A stretch of 64,000 nt of DNA from assembly GCA_017521325.1 (NCBI GenBank), contig JAFXCV010000051.1, positions 17,978-81,977 of the forward strand, given 5' to 3'. The notes below the pieces were generated by a model, which saw only the letters and a list, made by a program, of their open reading frames with translations, had not been told where the DNA came from and ran no database searches. Source of the DNA: Oscillospiraceae bacterium. Its GTDB lineage: Bacteria > Bacillota > Clostridia > Oscillospirales > Ruminococcaceae. Below, in pieces: positions 1 to 7,244 of this stretch. A program made the translations under genes and the position numbers. Positions within the stretch are counted from its first letter, which is position 1; each line of letters opens with the position of its first letter.

Positions 1-8
1 CCATGCAT

Positions 9-37
9 CGCCCTGCATTATGCAGGGCGTTCATTTT
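9..37 (+). terminator. Hairpin, probable terminator of the upstream gene
   Basis: A perfect 9-bp stem (CGCCCTGCA at 9-17, TGCAGGGCG at 21-29, loop TTA) is followed by TTCATTTT. It probably ends a gene lying to the left of the window. The T-tract is imperfect. Confidence 0.6.
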
Positions 38-54
38 CGGCGGAGGTGGTCATT

Positions 55-447
55 TTGCGGTACAGTATCTGGAAATCCCCCGTACTGCGTTCAGTATCCG
101 GCGTGCTTTCAGGAATAATGATGATGGCGGCAGCTGCGGTGCCGATTGCGGTTCTGATGCTGTTTGTACATATTCCGGAGCGTTTTCTGATGCTGCTCTC
201 CGATGTACTTTGGTGCATGGGGGCATTCTTTGCGGGAAAGATATCCGGAAAACACGCAAGGGTGCATGGCATCCGCACTGGCATTACCTGCGGCATTCTC
301 ATGTGTGTGGTACTGATGAGTGTATGCTGCGGCTTGGGTGCTGTGATTTCCTTACGAATCCAAATACGCTGCATGGCGATTTTACCATGTGCCGTATTGG
401 GCGGCATTCTTGGTGTGAACACCAGAATTACCAAACCACCTTACTAA
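55..447 (+). CDS. Small integral membrane protein, TIGR04086-like
   Basis: A hydrophobic protein of about 130 residues with roughly four membrane helices and almost no soluble domain. I recall that TIGR04086 membrane proteins occur beside SCIFF peptide genes in Clostridia, and the SCIFF precursor follows here, so the assignment rests on length, topology and position. A GTG at 46 is in frame, but the Shine-Dalgarno GGAGGTGG (42-49) overlaps it. TTG at 55, 5 nt downstream, is therefore the better start. The function is unknown. A link to export of or response to the peptide is only a guess from position. Confidence 0.7.
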   Translation: MRYSIWKSPVLRSVSGVLSGIMMMAAAAVPIAVLMLFVHIPERFLMLLSDVLWCMGAFFAGKISGKHARVHGIRTGITCGILMCVVLMSVCCGLGAVISLRIQIRCMAILPCAVLGGILGVNTRITKPPY

Positions 448-482
448 AAAATCCATAAAATCAGATTTCAATGAAAAAATTG

Positions 483-521
483 TCTTTCCCTCTTGCAATT
501 GGGGGAAAGATGTGGTATAAT
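483..521 (+). promoter_or_regulatory. scfA promoter inside an inverted repeat
   Basis: TTGCAA (493-498) and TATAAT (516-521) are separated by 17 bp. An 8-bp inverted repeat, TCTTTCCC (483-490) and GGGAAAGA (503-510), brackets the -35 hexamer with 12 bp between the arms. It may be an operator, or a leftover terminator stem of the upstream gene. Confidence 0.75.
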
Positions 522-565
522 ATTAAAAACGAGCATGCTCGAACACGAAACGGAGGGAAACCGAA

Positions 566-703
566 ATGAAGCACATTCAGACAATCAACAAGGCAAATCT
601 GAAGGAGAGCGCAAAGAAGGGCGGCTGCGGCAAGTGCCAGGCATCCTGCCAGTCTGCTTGCAAGACTTCCTGCACAGTTGCTAACCAGAAGTGTGAGAGA
701 TAA
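566..703 (+). CDS. scfA: SCIFF ranthipeptide precursor, six cysteines in 45 residues
   Basis: A 45-residue peptide starting MKHIQTINKANLK, with Cys at 21, 24, 28, 32, 36 and 43. Length and cysteine spacing match the SCIFF family (TIGR03973), the near-universal Clostridia precursor that a radical SAM enzyme cross-links by Cys thioethers. Its Thr37 matches the acceptor position I recall for the Clostridium thermocellum homologue (Cys32 to Thr37). The RBS GGAGGG (552-557) is 8 nt from ATG. The maturase gene starts about 100 bp downstream, after a terminator, so peptide should be made in excess of enzyme. Too short for most gene callers. Confidence 0.95.
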   Translation: MKHIQTINKANLKESAKKGGCGKCQASCQSACKTSCTVANQKCER

Positions 704-725
704 GTTCTTTTGCAGTTTCTTCACT

Positions 726-754
726 GCCCTGCGCCGTTGTGCAGGGCGGTTTTT
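726..754 (+). terminator. Terminator between scfA and scfB
   Basis: GCCCTGC (726-732) pairs with GCAGGGC (741-747), followed by GGTTTTT. I see no strong promoter between it and scfB, so the maturase probably depends on readthrough. Confidence 0.8.
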
Positions 755-804
755 ATGTGAAATGATGCGCACTGGCGCAAGTATAGAAATAAAGGATGAA
801 TAGT

Positions 805-2178
805 ATGATACATAAGTTTACACTGGGCGGTCTGTATATCGTTCTGGATATCAACAGCGGCGGCGTACATATCGTAGATGAGATGACCTACGATCTTCTC
901 GATGACGCAAAGCCCCCGTTTGCTGACGAATGTCCTGCGGAGATCCTCGAAAAGCTTTCTGGCAAGTACGATGCAGACGAGCTCAAGGAATGCTACTTAG
1001 AGCTGAAGGCTCTGCACGAGGAAAAGATCCTCTTCTCCGTGGATGATTATGAAAAATATGCGGCTTTTGCTGTTGCTTCCCCTGTCAAGGCGATGTGCCT
1101 GCACATTGCACATGACTGCAATCTGCGCTGCGCTTACTGCTTTGCATCCACAGGTGATTTCGGCACGGGCAGAAAGCTGATGCCGGTGGAAACGGGCAAG
1201 ATGGCAATTGATTTTCTGCTGGAACAGTCCGGCAGCCGTGAAAATCTGGAGCTTGACTTCTTCGGCGGCGAGCCGCTGATGAATTTTGATGCGGTCAAGG
1301 AAATCGTACAGTACGCCAGAGAGCGTGAAAAGGAATACGGCAAGAACTTCCGCTTTACCATCACCACAAACGGACTGCTGCTCGATGACGACAAGATCGA
1401 CTTCATCAACAAGGAAATGTCCAACGTTGTCCTTTCCATCGACGGCAGAAAGGAAGTCAATGACCGTATCCGTGTGACTCCCAACGGCAAGGGCAGCTAT
1501 GACATCATTCTGCCGAAGTTCAAGCAGCTGGTGGATGCACGCAGCAAGGACAAGGATTACTATGTGCGTGGCACGTTCACGAAGTTCAATCTCGATTTCT
1601 CCGAGGATGTGTTCCACCTCAATGAAGCAGGCTTTGACCAGATTTCCGTGGAACCCGTTGTGGGCAAGCCCGATGATCCGTATGCACTGACGGAAGCGGA
1701 ACTTCCGCAGGTATTTGCAGAATACGAGAAGCTTGCACAGCGTCTGCTGGAAAATGACAAGGCGGGCAAGCACTTCAATTTCTTCCATTTCATGCTCGAT
1801 CTCAACCAGGGTCCGTGTGCCATCAAGCGTCTGCGTGGCTGCGGCTGCGGTAATGAGTATGTAGCCATTACCCCCGACGGCGATATCTATCCCTGCCACC
1901 AGTTTGTGGGCATGGAGGAATATAAGATGGGCAACCTCGAAGAAGGCACCTTTGACATGGAAATGAAGAAGGTCTTTGCAGGCACGCACATCTACAACAA
2001 GCCCAAGTGCCGTGAATGCTGGGCGAAGTTCTACTGCAGCGGCGGCTGCAACGCCAACAATTACCAGTATGCAGGTGACATTCACAATGCGCACGAGCTT
2101 TCCTGTGAAATGGAGAAGAAGCGTCTGGAATGCGCCATCATGATGCAGGCGGTTAAGGCGATTGAGAAGGGTATCTGA
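805..2178 (+). CDS. scfB: SCIFF thioether maturase, radical SAM/SPASM protein
   Basis: A 457-aa radical SAM enzyme that installs thioether cross-links in the SCIFF precursor (TIGR03974 family). The N-terminal ~95 residues resemble a peptide-recognition domain, and the start MIHKF is typical of the family. The SAM cluster motif CNLRCAYC has Cys at 105, 109 and 112. The C-terminal SPASM region has Cys in CHQFVG and in CRECWAKFYCSGGC and would bind auxiliary 4Fe-4S clusters. ATG 805 is chosen over ATG 796 because AAAGGA (791-796) overlaps the latter and sits 8 nt before 805. Confidence 0.95.
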   Translation: MIHKFTLGGLYIVLDINSGGVHIVDEMTYDLLDDAKPPFADECPAEILEKLSGKYDADELKECYLELKALHEEKILFSVDDYEKYAAFAVASPVKAMCLHIAHDCNLRCAYCFASTGDFGTGRKLMPVETGKMAIDFLLEQSGSRENLELDFFGGEPLMNFDAVKEIVQYAREREKEYGKNFRFTITTNGLLLDDDKIDFINKEMSNVVLSIDGRKEVNDRIRVTPNGKGSYDIILPKFKQLVDARSKDKDYYVRGTFTKFNLDFSEDVFHLNEAGFDQISVEPVVGKPDDPYALTEAELPQVFAEYEKLAQRLLENDKAGKHFNFFHFMLDLNQGPCAIKRLRGCGCGNEYVAITPDGDIYPCHQFVGMEEYKMGNLEEGTFDMEMKKVFAGTHIYNKPKCRECWAKFYCSGGCNANNYQYAGDIHNAHELSCEMEKKRLECAIMMQAVKAIEKGI

Positions 2179-2195
2179 TTGCGAATATGAAGAAA

Positions 2196-2225
2196 AGCCT
2201 GAGAGCGATGCTCTCAGGCTTTTTC
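2196..2225. terminator. Bidirectional terminator after scfB
   Basis: A 10-bp stem (AGCCTGAGAG 2196-2205, CTCTCAGGCT 2211-2220) with TTTT on the plus side and TTTCTTC on the minus side. It serves scfB and the convergent gene at 2226. Confidence 0.85.
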
Positions 2226-2495
2226 CTACACTTGTTTTACAAATTCAGCATATCTTTTTAATGCATTTATTATCGTTTTATGTGATTTAGAACCAAGTTC
2301 TTCATTAATACCACCTAAATCATACATAACTACAATTTTAGAAATATCATCTGCAAGCTCTGTCCAATTTATACCTTCCCACTCGCATACTTTTTCTATG
2401 CTGTTTAAATAGCTGTACACGGTACTCGGATTTCCACTGGGAGTCGTCGTTCTGTAGCCCTTTTCAATTAAAAAAAGTTCAAACTTCTCCTTCAT
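2226..2495 (-). CDS. Hypothetical small helical protein
   Basis: An 89-aa protein beginning MKEKFELFLIEKGYRTTTPSG. I do not recognise a function. It is soluble and predicted mostly helical; the pattern of an extended 'YRT-x-T' start followed by helices faintly recalls small SAM-like domains next to nuclease or integrase modules. The base composition is clearly more AT-rich than its neighbours, suggesting transfer. Its RBS AAGGAG overlaps the stop codon of the DAHP synthase gene 12 bases away, so it is cotranscribed and possibly coupled. ATG 2495 is chosen because the in-frame GTG at 2504 lies within the spacer after that RBS. Confidence 0.6.
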   Translation of the reverse strand: MKEKFELFLIEKGYRTTTPSGNPSTVYSYLNSIEKVCEWEGINWTELADDISKIVVMYDLGGINEELGSKSHKTIINALKRYAEFVKQV

Positions 2496-2507
2496 AAAAA
2501 CCACTCC

Positions 2508-3536
2508 TTACAGCTGATCCGCAATCTGATAAATCAGCTTCTCGGTCTTGTCCCAGCCAAGGCACGGATCGGTGATGGACTTGCCATAGATGCCCTCTTC
2601 GACCTTCTGTGCGCCGTCCTCCAGATAGCTCTCGATCATGAAGCCCTTGACCATGCTATGGATCTCAGGACTTGTGCGGCAGCTGTGCAGGATCTCGTTA
2701 ACGATTCTCGGCTGCTCCAGATAGCACTTGTTGGAGTTTGCATGGTTTGTATCCACGATCACTGCCATGTTCTGCAGGCCCTTTTCCTTATAGTGGTGAT
2801 AGGTCAGCAGCAAATCCTCATAGTGGTAGTTCGGCAGGGATTCGCCGTGCTTGTTCACATAACCACGCAGAATCGCATGCGTCAGCGGATTTCCCGTTGT
2901 GTGTACCTCCCAGCCTCTGTACAGGAATGTATGACTGCTCTCTGCCGCAAAAATCGAATTGAACATCACGGACAGGTCGCCGCTGGTCGGATTCTTCATG
3001 CCCACAGGGATATCCATGCCGCTTGCTGTCAGACGATGCTGCTGGTTCTCCACGCTTCTTGCGCCGATGGCAACGTAGGACAGCAGATCGGACAGATAAC
3101 GGTAATTCTCGGGATAGAGCATCTCGTCGGCACAGGTGAAACCTGTTTCCTCCACCACTCTTGTGTGCAGCTTACGGATGGAAATCAAACCCTCCAGCAT
3201 GTCCTCAGCCTTCGTCGGATCGGGCTGATGTACCATGCCCTTATAACCCGTGCCGTTGGTGCGGGGCTTGTTGGTGTAAATTCTCGGGATAATGAGGATC
3301 TTGTGCTTGACCTGCTCGTTGACCTTCGCCAGACGATGCATGTATTCCATCACGGAATCCTCACGGTCAGCAGAACACGGTCCGATGATCAGGATCATTC
3401 TGTCGGACTGTCCCATGAATACTCTGCGGATCTCTGCATCACGATGCGCCTTGATTGCAACACACTTTTCCGAAAGCGGGAACTGCTCCCTGATCTCCTC
3501 CGGCAGCGGCATTTTTCTGATAAACTCCATTGACAT
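2508..3536 (-). CDS. aroF: 3-deoxy-7-phosphoheptulonate synthase (class I DAHP synthase)
   Basis: A 342-aa enzyme condensing PEP and erythrose 4-phosphate, the first step of the shikimate pathway. Family signatures include IGPCSADRED, RIYTNKPRTNGTGYKG, GARSVENQQHR, GMKNPTSGDL and VDTNHANSNK. The length matches the AroF/G/H group, and no chorismate mutase domain is fused. ATG 3536 follows GGAGGA with 6 nt spacing; an in-frame ATG at 3572 would overlap the -10 box. No T-box or trp-type attenuator is visible in the short leader. The aroF symbol is used for the family, not for a specific feedback type. Confidence 0.92.
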   Translation of the reverse strand: MSMEFIRKMPLPEEIREQFPLSEKCVAIKAHRDAEIRRVFMGQSDRMILIIGPCSADREDSVMEYMHRLAKVNEQVKHKILIIPRIYTNKPRTNGTGYKGMVHQPDPTKAEDMLEGLISIRKLHTRVVEETGFTCADEMLYPENYRYLSDLLSYVAIGARSVENQQHRLTASGMDIPVGMKNPTSGDLSVMFNSIFAAESSHTFLYRGWEVHTTGNPLTHAILRGYVNKHGESLPNYHYEDLLLTYHHYKEKGLQNMAVIVDTNHANSNKCYLEQPRIVNEILHSCRTSPEIHSMVKGFMIESYLEDGAQKVEEGIYGKSITDPCLGWDKTEKLIYQIADQL

Positions 3537-3570
3537 GGAAATTCCTCCTTTATTTATCGACTCCATTTTC

Positions 3571-3599
3571 ATTATACATCAAATGCAAGGAACTGTCAA
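3571..3599 (-). promoter_or_regulatory. aroF promoter
   Basis: On the minus strand TTGACA (3594-3599) and TATAAT (3571-3576) are exactly 17 bp apart. The inferred transcript starts about 30 nt before the ATG. Confidence 0.85.
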
Positions 3600-3722
3600 G
3601 AATTTCTGCATTCTTTTCCGCCCGATTTCCGTCTACATACAATGTTCATAATTTCCTCTGTTTCATTTTTTCCACAGCGGATTGTCTGGAAATACTGCGG
3701 TTAACGTCCTGAAACGACAGTT

Positions 3723-3755
3723 TTTACACAATTCTCAACACACTATATATTGTGT
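3723..3755 (+). promoter_or_regulatory. NrdR box overlapping an upstream nrdD promoter
   Basis: ACACTATATATTGTGT at 3740-3755 is a perfect dyad matching the NrdR operator consensus (acaCwAtATaTwGtgt). A -35 TTTACA (3723-3728) and -10 TATATT (3746-3751) are 17 bp apart, putting the -10 inside the box. A second box at the usual helical phasing was not found. NrdR represses ribonucleotide reductase genes when dATP is high, which fits nrdD downstream. Confidence 0.8.
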
Positions 3756-3763
3756 TTCCGAAC

Positions 3764-3787
3764 TTTTGTTCTTGAAACTGAACAAAA
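3764..3787 (+). repeat. Inverted repeat in the nrdD leader
   Basis: TTTTGTTC (3764-3771), 8 bp, GAACAAAA (3780-3787). It lies at the expected start of the transcript from the NrdR-controlled promoter. It may be an operator or a 5' stabilising hairpin. The rest of 3600-3960 holds only promoters and AT-rich spacer. Confidence 0.5.
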
Positions 3788-3886
3788 GCATCGAAATTTG
3801 TATTTTTTATTAAAAATGCACTGTTTTGCAGCATTTCTAACAAATTTTAGCCGCTGTTATTGTATAATTTAACGGATAAAATGTGC

Positions 3887-3915
3887 TTGACAAGCCGTGA
3901 ATTATAGGGTATACT
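3887..3915 (+). promoter_or_regulatory. Proximal nrdD promoter
   Basis: TTGACA (3887-3892), 17 bp, TATACT (3910-3915). It lies about 130 bp downstream of the NrdR box, so it could give NrdR-independent expression. Confidence 0.8.
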
Positions 3916-3974
3916 ATAATAGAACAGAAAAAACGGAGTACAAGATATTGTGTTTTGAAAGGATGGGTCTAGAG

Positions 3975-6290
3975 ATGCTGATGTACATTATCAAGCGTGA
4001 CGGCAGACGTGTGCCGTTCAACGTAGAAAAGATTGCAAATGCGATTTTCAAGGCTGCCAAAGCAGTTGGCGGCACAAACTACGAGGAGTCCATGGCAGTT
4101 GCCGAGGAGGTTTGCAGACTGTGCGACGCTGCCTATGCAGATGTCCCCTCCGTAGAACAGGTACAGGATCTGGTAGAGAAGGTATTGATTGAGAGAGGTC
4201 ATGCACAGACCGCAAAGGCATACATCCTGTATCGTTACGAGCGCACACGGGCAAGAGAGATGAAAACAAACCTGATGAGCGTTCTGAATGAACTGACTTT
4301 CCATTCCGCTAAGGACAGCGACATCAAGAGAGAAAATGCAAATATTGACGGCGATACCGCAATGGGCACCATGCTCAAATACGGCAGCGTTTCTGCAAAG
4401 GAATTCTATGAGATGTATGTACTCAAGCCCGAGCATGCAAAGGCGCACGCAAACGGCGACATCCACATTCACGATCTGGACTTCCTGACGCTGACCACGA
4501 CATGCTGTCAGATCGACCTGCTCAAGCTTTTTAAGGGCGGATTTTCCACAGGTCACGGCTTCCTTCGTGAACCGAACGACATTTCCAGCTATTCCGCACT
4601 CGCCTGCATTGCCATTCAGTCCAACCAGAATGACCAGCACGGCGGACAGAGCGTTCCGAATTTCGACTACGCTATGGCAGAGGGTGTCAGAAAGACCTAT
4701 GTTTCGAGATACAAGCAGAATGTTGCCCGTGCGCTGGATTTCCTGACAGTCTGTGAGGACTCCGAGGCACTGGCCGAAGCATTGATGCAGGCAATGGAAG
4801 AACAGGGTATTGTTCCCGTTCTTGCCAATAACAACGGCTTTGCAGAAAAGGCCGCAGCTTATCTTGCGCAGAGCATCACCGCAGAGCAGGCTGCACAGGT
4901 TCTGGAATTTGCCGCAAAGCATGCATACAAGGAAACAAACCGTGCGACCTATCAGGCAATGGAAGCTCTGGTACACAACCTGAATACCATGAACAGCCGT
5001 GCCGGCGCACAGACACCGTTCTCCTCCATCAACTACGGTACGGACACTTCTCCGGAAGGTCAGATGGTCATTGAGAATATCCTGCTGGCAAATGAAGCAG
5101 GTCTGGGAAATGGCGAAACTCCAATCTTCCCGATTCACATTTTCAAAATCAAGGAAGGCATCAACTACAATCCCGAGGATCCGAACTATGCACTCTTCAA
5201 GCTTGCGTGCAGAGTTTCCGCAAAGCGTCTGTTCCCGAATTTCTCCTTCATCGACGCTCCCTACAACCTCAAGTACTATAAGGAGGGCGACTACGAAACA
5301 GAGATCGCCTACATGGGCTGCCGCACCAGAGTTATCGGCAACGTGCATGATCCGAGCCGTGAGATCGTAACAGGCAGAGGCAACCTGAGCTTCACTTCCA
5401 TCAACCTCCCCAGACTCGCCATCAGAGCTGACGGAGATCTGGAGAAGTTCTTTGAAAGTCTGGACAACATGATGAACCTTGCCATCGACCAGCTGATGCA
5501 TCGTTTCCACATTCAGTGCCAGAAGAAAGTACGCAACTTCCCGTTCCTCATGGGACAGGGCATCTGGATGGATTCCGAAGGCATGAGTCCTGACGAGGAT
5601 CTGAGTGAAGTACTCAAGCACGGCACACTGTCCGTGGGCTTCATCGGTCTTGCGGAAACCCTCAAATCCCTCATCGGCGAGCATCACGGTGAGAGCGAGC
5701 GTGCAAGAGAGCTGGGTCTGCAGATCATCGGCAGAATGCGCAAGCGTCTGGATGACGAGGCACAGGCAACGGGGCTGAATTTCTCCCTGCTTGCAACACC
5801 GGCAGAGGGACTTTCCGGCCGTTTCGTGGGCATGGACAAGAAGAAGTTCGGCATCATCGACGGCGTTACCGATCGTGCATACTACACCAATTCTTTCCAT
5901 GTGCCGGTTTATTATCCCATCAGTGCATTTGACAAGATCCGCATTGAAGCTCCTTATCACGAGCTGACCAATGCAGGACATATCAGCTATGTGGAGCTTG
6001 ACGGAGATCCGCTGCAGAATCTCTCCGCATTCGAAAAGGTCATCCGCTGCATGAAGGAATCCGGTATCGGCTATGGTTCCATCAACCATCCTGTTGACCG
6101 TGATCCCGTTTGCGGATACACCGGTATCATCGGCGACAAATGCCCGATGTGCGGACGTCCCGAATCCGACCACAACCAGGTGGGATTTGAGAGAATCCGC
6201 CGCATCACAGGCTATCTGGTAGGCACACTCGACCGCTTCAACAACGCAAAGCGCAGTGAAGTGAGCGACAGAGTGAAGCATAACGTATAA
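3975..6290 (+). CDS. nrdD: Anaerobic (class III) ribonucleoside-triphosphate reductase
   Basis: A 771-aa glycyl radical enzyme reducing ribonucleotides to deoxyribonucleotides without oxygen. An N-terminal ATP-cone (MYIIKRDGRRVPFNVEKI onward, ~90 residues) gives dATP/ATP control. The catalytic region includes RGNLSFTSINLPRLA. Near the C-terminus are a metal site (VCGYTG then CPMCGR) and the radical segment RRITGYLVGTLDRF, where the Gly of TGYL should carry the radical. ATG 3975 is preferred; AAAGGATGGG lies 8-12 nt upstream. ATG 3963 and 3981 are alternatives. nrdG follows after a hairpin. Confidence 0.95.
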   Translation: MLMYIIKRDGRRVPFNVEKIANAIFKAAKAVGGTNYEESMAVAEEVCRLCDAAYADVPSVEQVQDLVEKVLIERGHAQTAKAYILYRYERTRAREMKTNLMSVLNELTFHSAKDSDIKRENANIDGDTAMGTMLKYGSVSAKEFYEMYVLKPEHAKAHANGDIHIHDLDFLTLTTTCCQIDLLKLFKGGFSTGHGFLREPNDISSYSALACIAIQSNQNDQHGGQSVPNFDYAMAEGVRKTYVSRYKQNVARALDFLTVCEDSEALAEALMQAMEEQGIVPVLANNNGFAEKAAAYLAQSITAEQAAQVLEFAAKHAYKETNRATYQAMEALVHNLNTMNSRAGAQTPFSSINYGTDTSPEGQMVIENILLANEAGLGNGETPIFPIHIFKIKEGINYNPEDPNYALFKLACRVSAKRLFPNFSFIDAPYNLKYYKEGDYETEIAYMGCRTRVIGNVHDPSREIVTGRGNLSFTSINLPRLAIRADGDLEKFFESLDNMMNLAIDQLMHRFHIQCQKKVRNFPFLMGQGIWMDSEGMSPDEDLSEVLKHGTLSVGFIGLAETLKSLIGEHHGESERARELGLQIIGRMRKRLDDEAQATGLNFSLLATPAEGLSGRFVGMDKKKFGIIDGVTDRAYYTNSFHVPVYYPISAFDKIRIEAPYHELTNAGHISYVELDGDPLQNLSAFEKVIRCMKESGIGYGSINHPVDRDPVCGYTGIIGDKCPMCGRPESDHNQVGFERIRRITGYLVGTLDRFNNAKRSEVSDRVKHNV

Positions 6291-6296
6291 TACAAA

Positions 6297-6328
6297 AGGG
6301 GCTGCCGGTATCTTGCAGCCCCTCTTTT
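6297..6328 (+). terminator. Attenuating hairpin between nrdD and nrdG
   Basis: A perfect 9-bp stem (AGGGGCTGC 6297-6305, GCAGCCCCT 6315-6323) followed by CTTTTC. It ends only 7 nt before the nrdG RBS, so it likely lowers nrdG relative to nrdD. Confidence 0.75.
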
Positions 6329-6343
6329 CACAGGAGGTATCGC

Positions 6344-6847
6344 ATGCAATTACAGCTTTCCGGCACAGCCAACGATTCCATCGTAGATGGACCGGGGCTG
6401 CGCTTTACCATTTTCGTGCAGGGCTGTCCGCACCGCTGCAAAGGCTGTCACAATCCGCAGACGCACGATTTCAAGGGCGGAACCCCCGCAGATACGGAAG
6501 AACTGCTCGAAAAAATCCGCCGCAATCCCCTGCTCGACGGTGTGACATTTTCAGGCGGCGAGCCGTTCTGTCAGGCACTGCCCCTTGCGGAAATCGGCAA
6601 AAAAGTGCATGAACTCGGGCTGAACACCATCACCTACACGGGCTACACCTTTGAGGAATTATACGAACGCCGAAATGAAAGCGGCATCGGGGAATTACTG
6701 GCAGTAACGGATTATCTGATCGATGGTCCGTTCGTGGAAGCGCAGAAAAGCTATCAGCTCCAATTCCGTGGGAGTGCAAATCAAAGGATCCTCAACTGCC
6801 GGAAGAGTCTGGAAACAGGCTGCGCTGTCGAAACGGAGTTCCCGTGA
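6344..6847 (+). CDS. nrdG: Anaerobic ribonucleotide reductase activating protein
   Basis: A 167-aa radical SAM activase that uses S-adenosylmethionine and a 4Fe-4S cluster to put the glycyl radical on NrdD. The motif CPHRCKGC (CX3CX2C) lies near residues 29-36, preceded by DGPGLRFTIFVQG; the SGGEPF motif follows at about residue 67. The RBS AGGAGG is well placed. The TGA shares one base with the next ATG (TGATG), so the GIY-YIG gene is translationally coupled. Confidence 0.95.
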   Translation: MQLQLSGTANDSIVDGPGLRFTIFVQGCPHRCKGCHNPQTHDFKGGTPADTEELLEKIRRNPLLDGVTFSGGEPFCQALPLAEIGKKVHELGLNTITYTGYTFEELYERRNESGIGELLAVTDYLIDGPFVEAQKSYQLQFRGSANQRILNCRKSLETGCAVETEFP

Positions 6848-7140
6848 TGGCTGCCGCAGAAGCAGCCGCCCCTTGCTATACCTATATGGTGCGCTGTGCC
6901 GACGGCACGCTGTACACAGGCTGGACAAACGACCTGCAAAAACGGCTTGCGGCACACAATTCAGGCAAGGGTGCAAAATATACGGCGTCACGCCGTCCTG
7001 TTGCATGCGTGTATGCAGAACGGCACGAGGATAAAATTGCCGCCATGCAGCAGGAATACGCCATCAAGCATCTTACACGGGGCGAAAAGGAAGCACTGAT
7101 TGAAAGTGAACGGAATATTCTGGAACAGCTTGAATTGTAA
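6847..7140 (+). CDS. GIY-YIG domain protein, UPF0213 (YhbQ-like)
   Basis: A 97-aa single-domain GIY-YIG superfamily protein. CYTYMVRCADGTLYTGWTND is the GIY-YIG core, followed by a conserved Arg-His segment (KRLAAHNSGKGAKYT) and Glu in the EYAIKHL region. Members act on DNA or are uncharacterised. The ATG overlaps the nrdG stop by one base, so it is in the nrdDG operon. The role is unknown; some link to nucleotide or DNA metabolism is only suggested by position. Confidence 0.85.
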   Translation: MAAAEAAAPCYTYMVRCADGTLYTGWTNDLQKRLAAHNSGKGAKYTASRRPVACVYAERHEDKIAAMQQEYAIKHLTRGEKEALIESERNILEQLEL

Positions 7141-7161
7141 ATAAAATTTACAATTCAAGCT
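7127..7161. repeat. 16-bp perfect inverted repeat at the end of the nrdDG operon
   Basis: AGCTTGAATTGTAAAT (7127-7142) and its exact complement (7146-7161) around an AAA loop. It spans the stop codon of the GIY-YIG gene and lies just before the next promoter. No T-tract follows, so it is either a non-canonical terminator or a 3' stabilising hairpin. Confidence 0.7.
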
Positions 7162-7168
7162 GAAATTC

Positions 7169-7197
7169 TTGACATTTTCTTCTGAGCATGCTATAAT
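7169..7197 (+). promoter_or_regulatory. Promoter of the CPBP protease gene
   Basis: TTGACA (7169-7174), 17 bp, TATAAT (7192-7197). Confidence 0.85.
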
Positions 7198-7244
7198 AAA
7201 AACAAAATCAACCAAATGACACACCACACATCAAGGAGGAACCT

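Noticed and set aside
2226..2495. Small AT-rich gene as an antitoxin or phage remnant
   Set aside because: No toxin partner, integrase or att-like repeat is present; only its composition hints at transfer.
3969..6281. A 770-codon open frame antisense to nrdD, and similar long antisense frames opposite scfB, the AraC gene, the beta-helix gene and tex
   Set aside because: They mirror the codon pattern of the real genes, have no fitting RBS or promoter and encode no recognisable domains.
6100..6290. NrdD metal site with fewer Cys than the E. coli CX2C...CX2C pattern, and a TGYLVG radical motif
   Set aside because: As far as I recall, clostridial NrdD proteins share this DPVCGYTG...CPMCGR and RRITGYLVG form, so it is not a defect.
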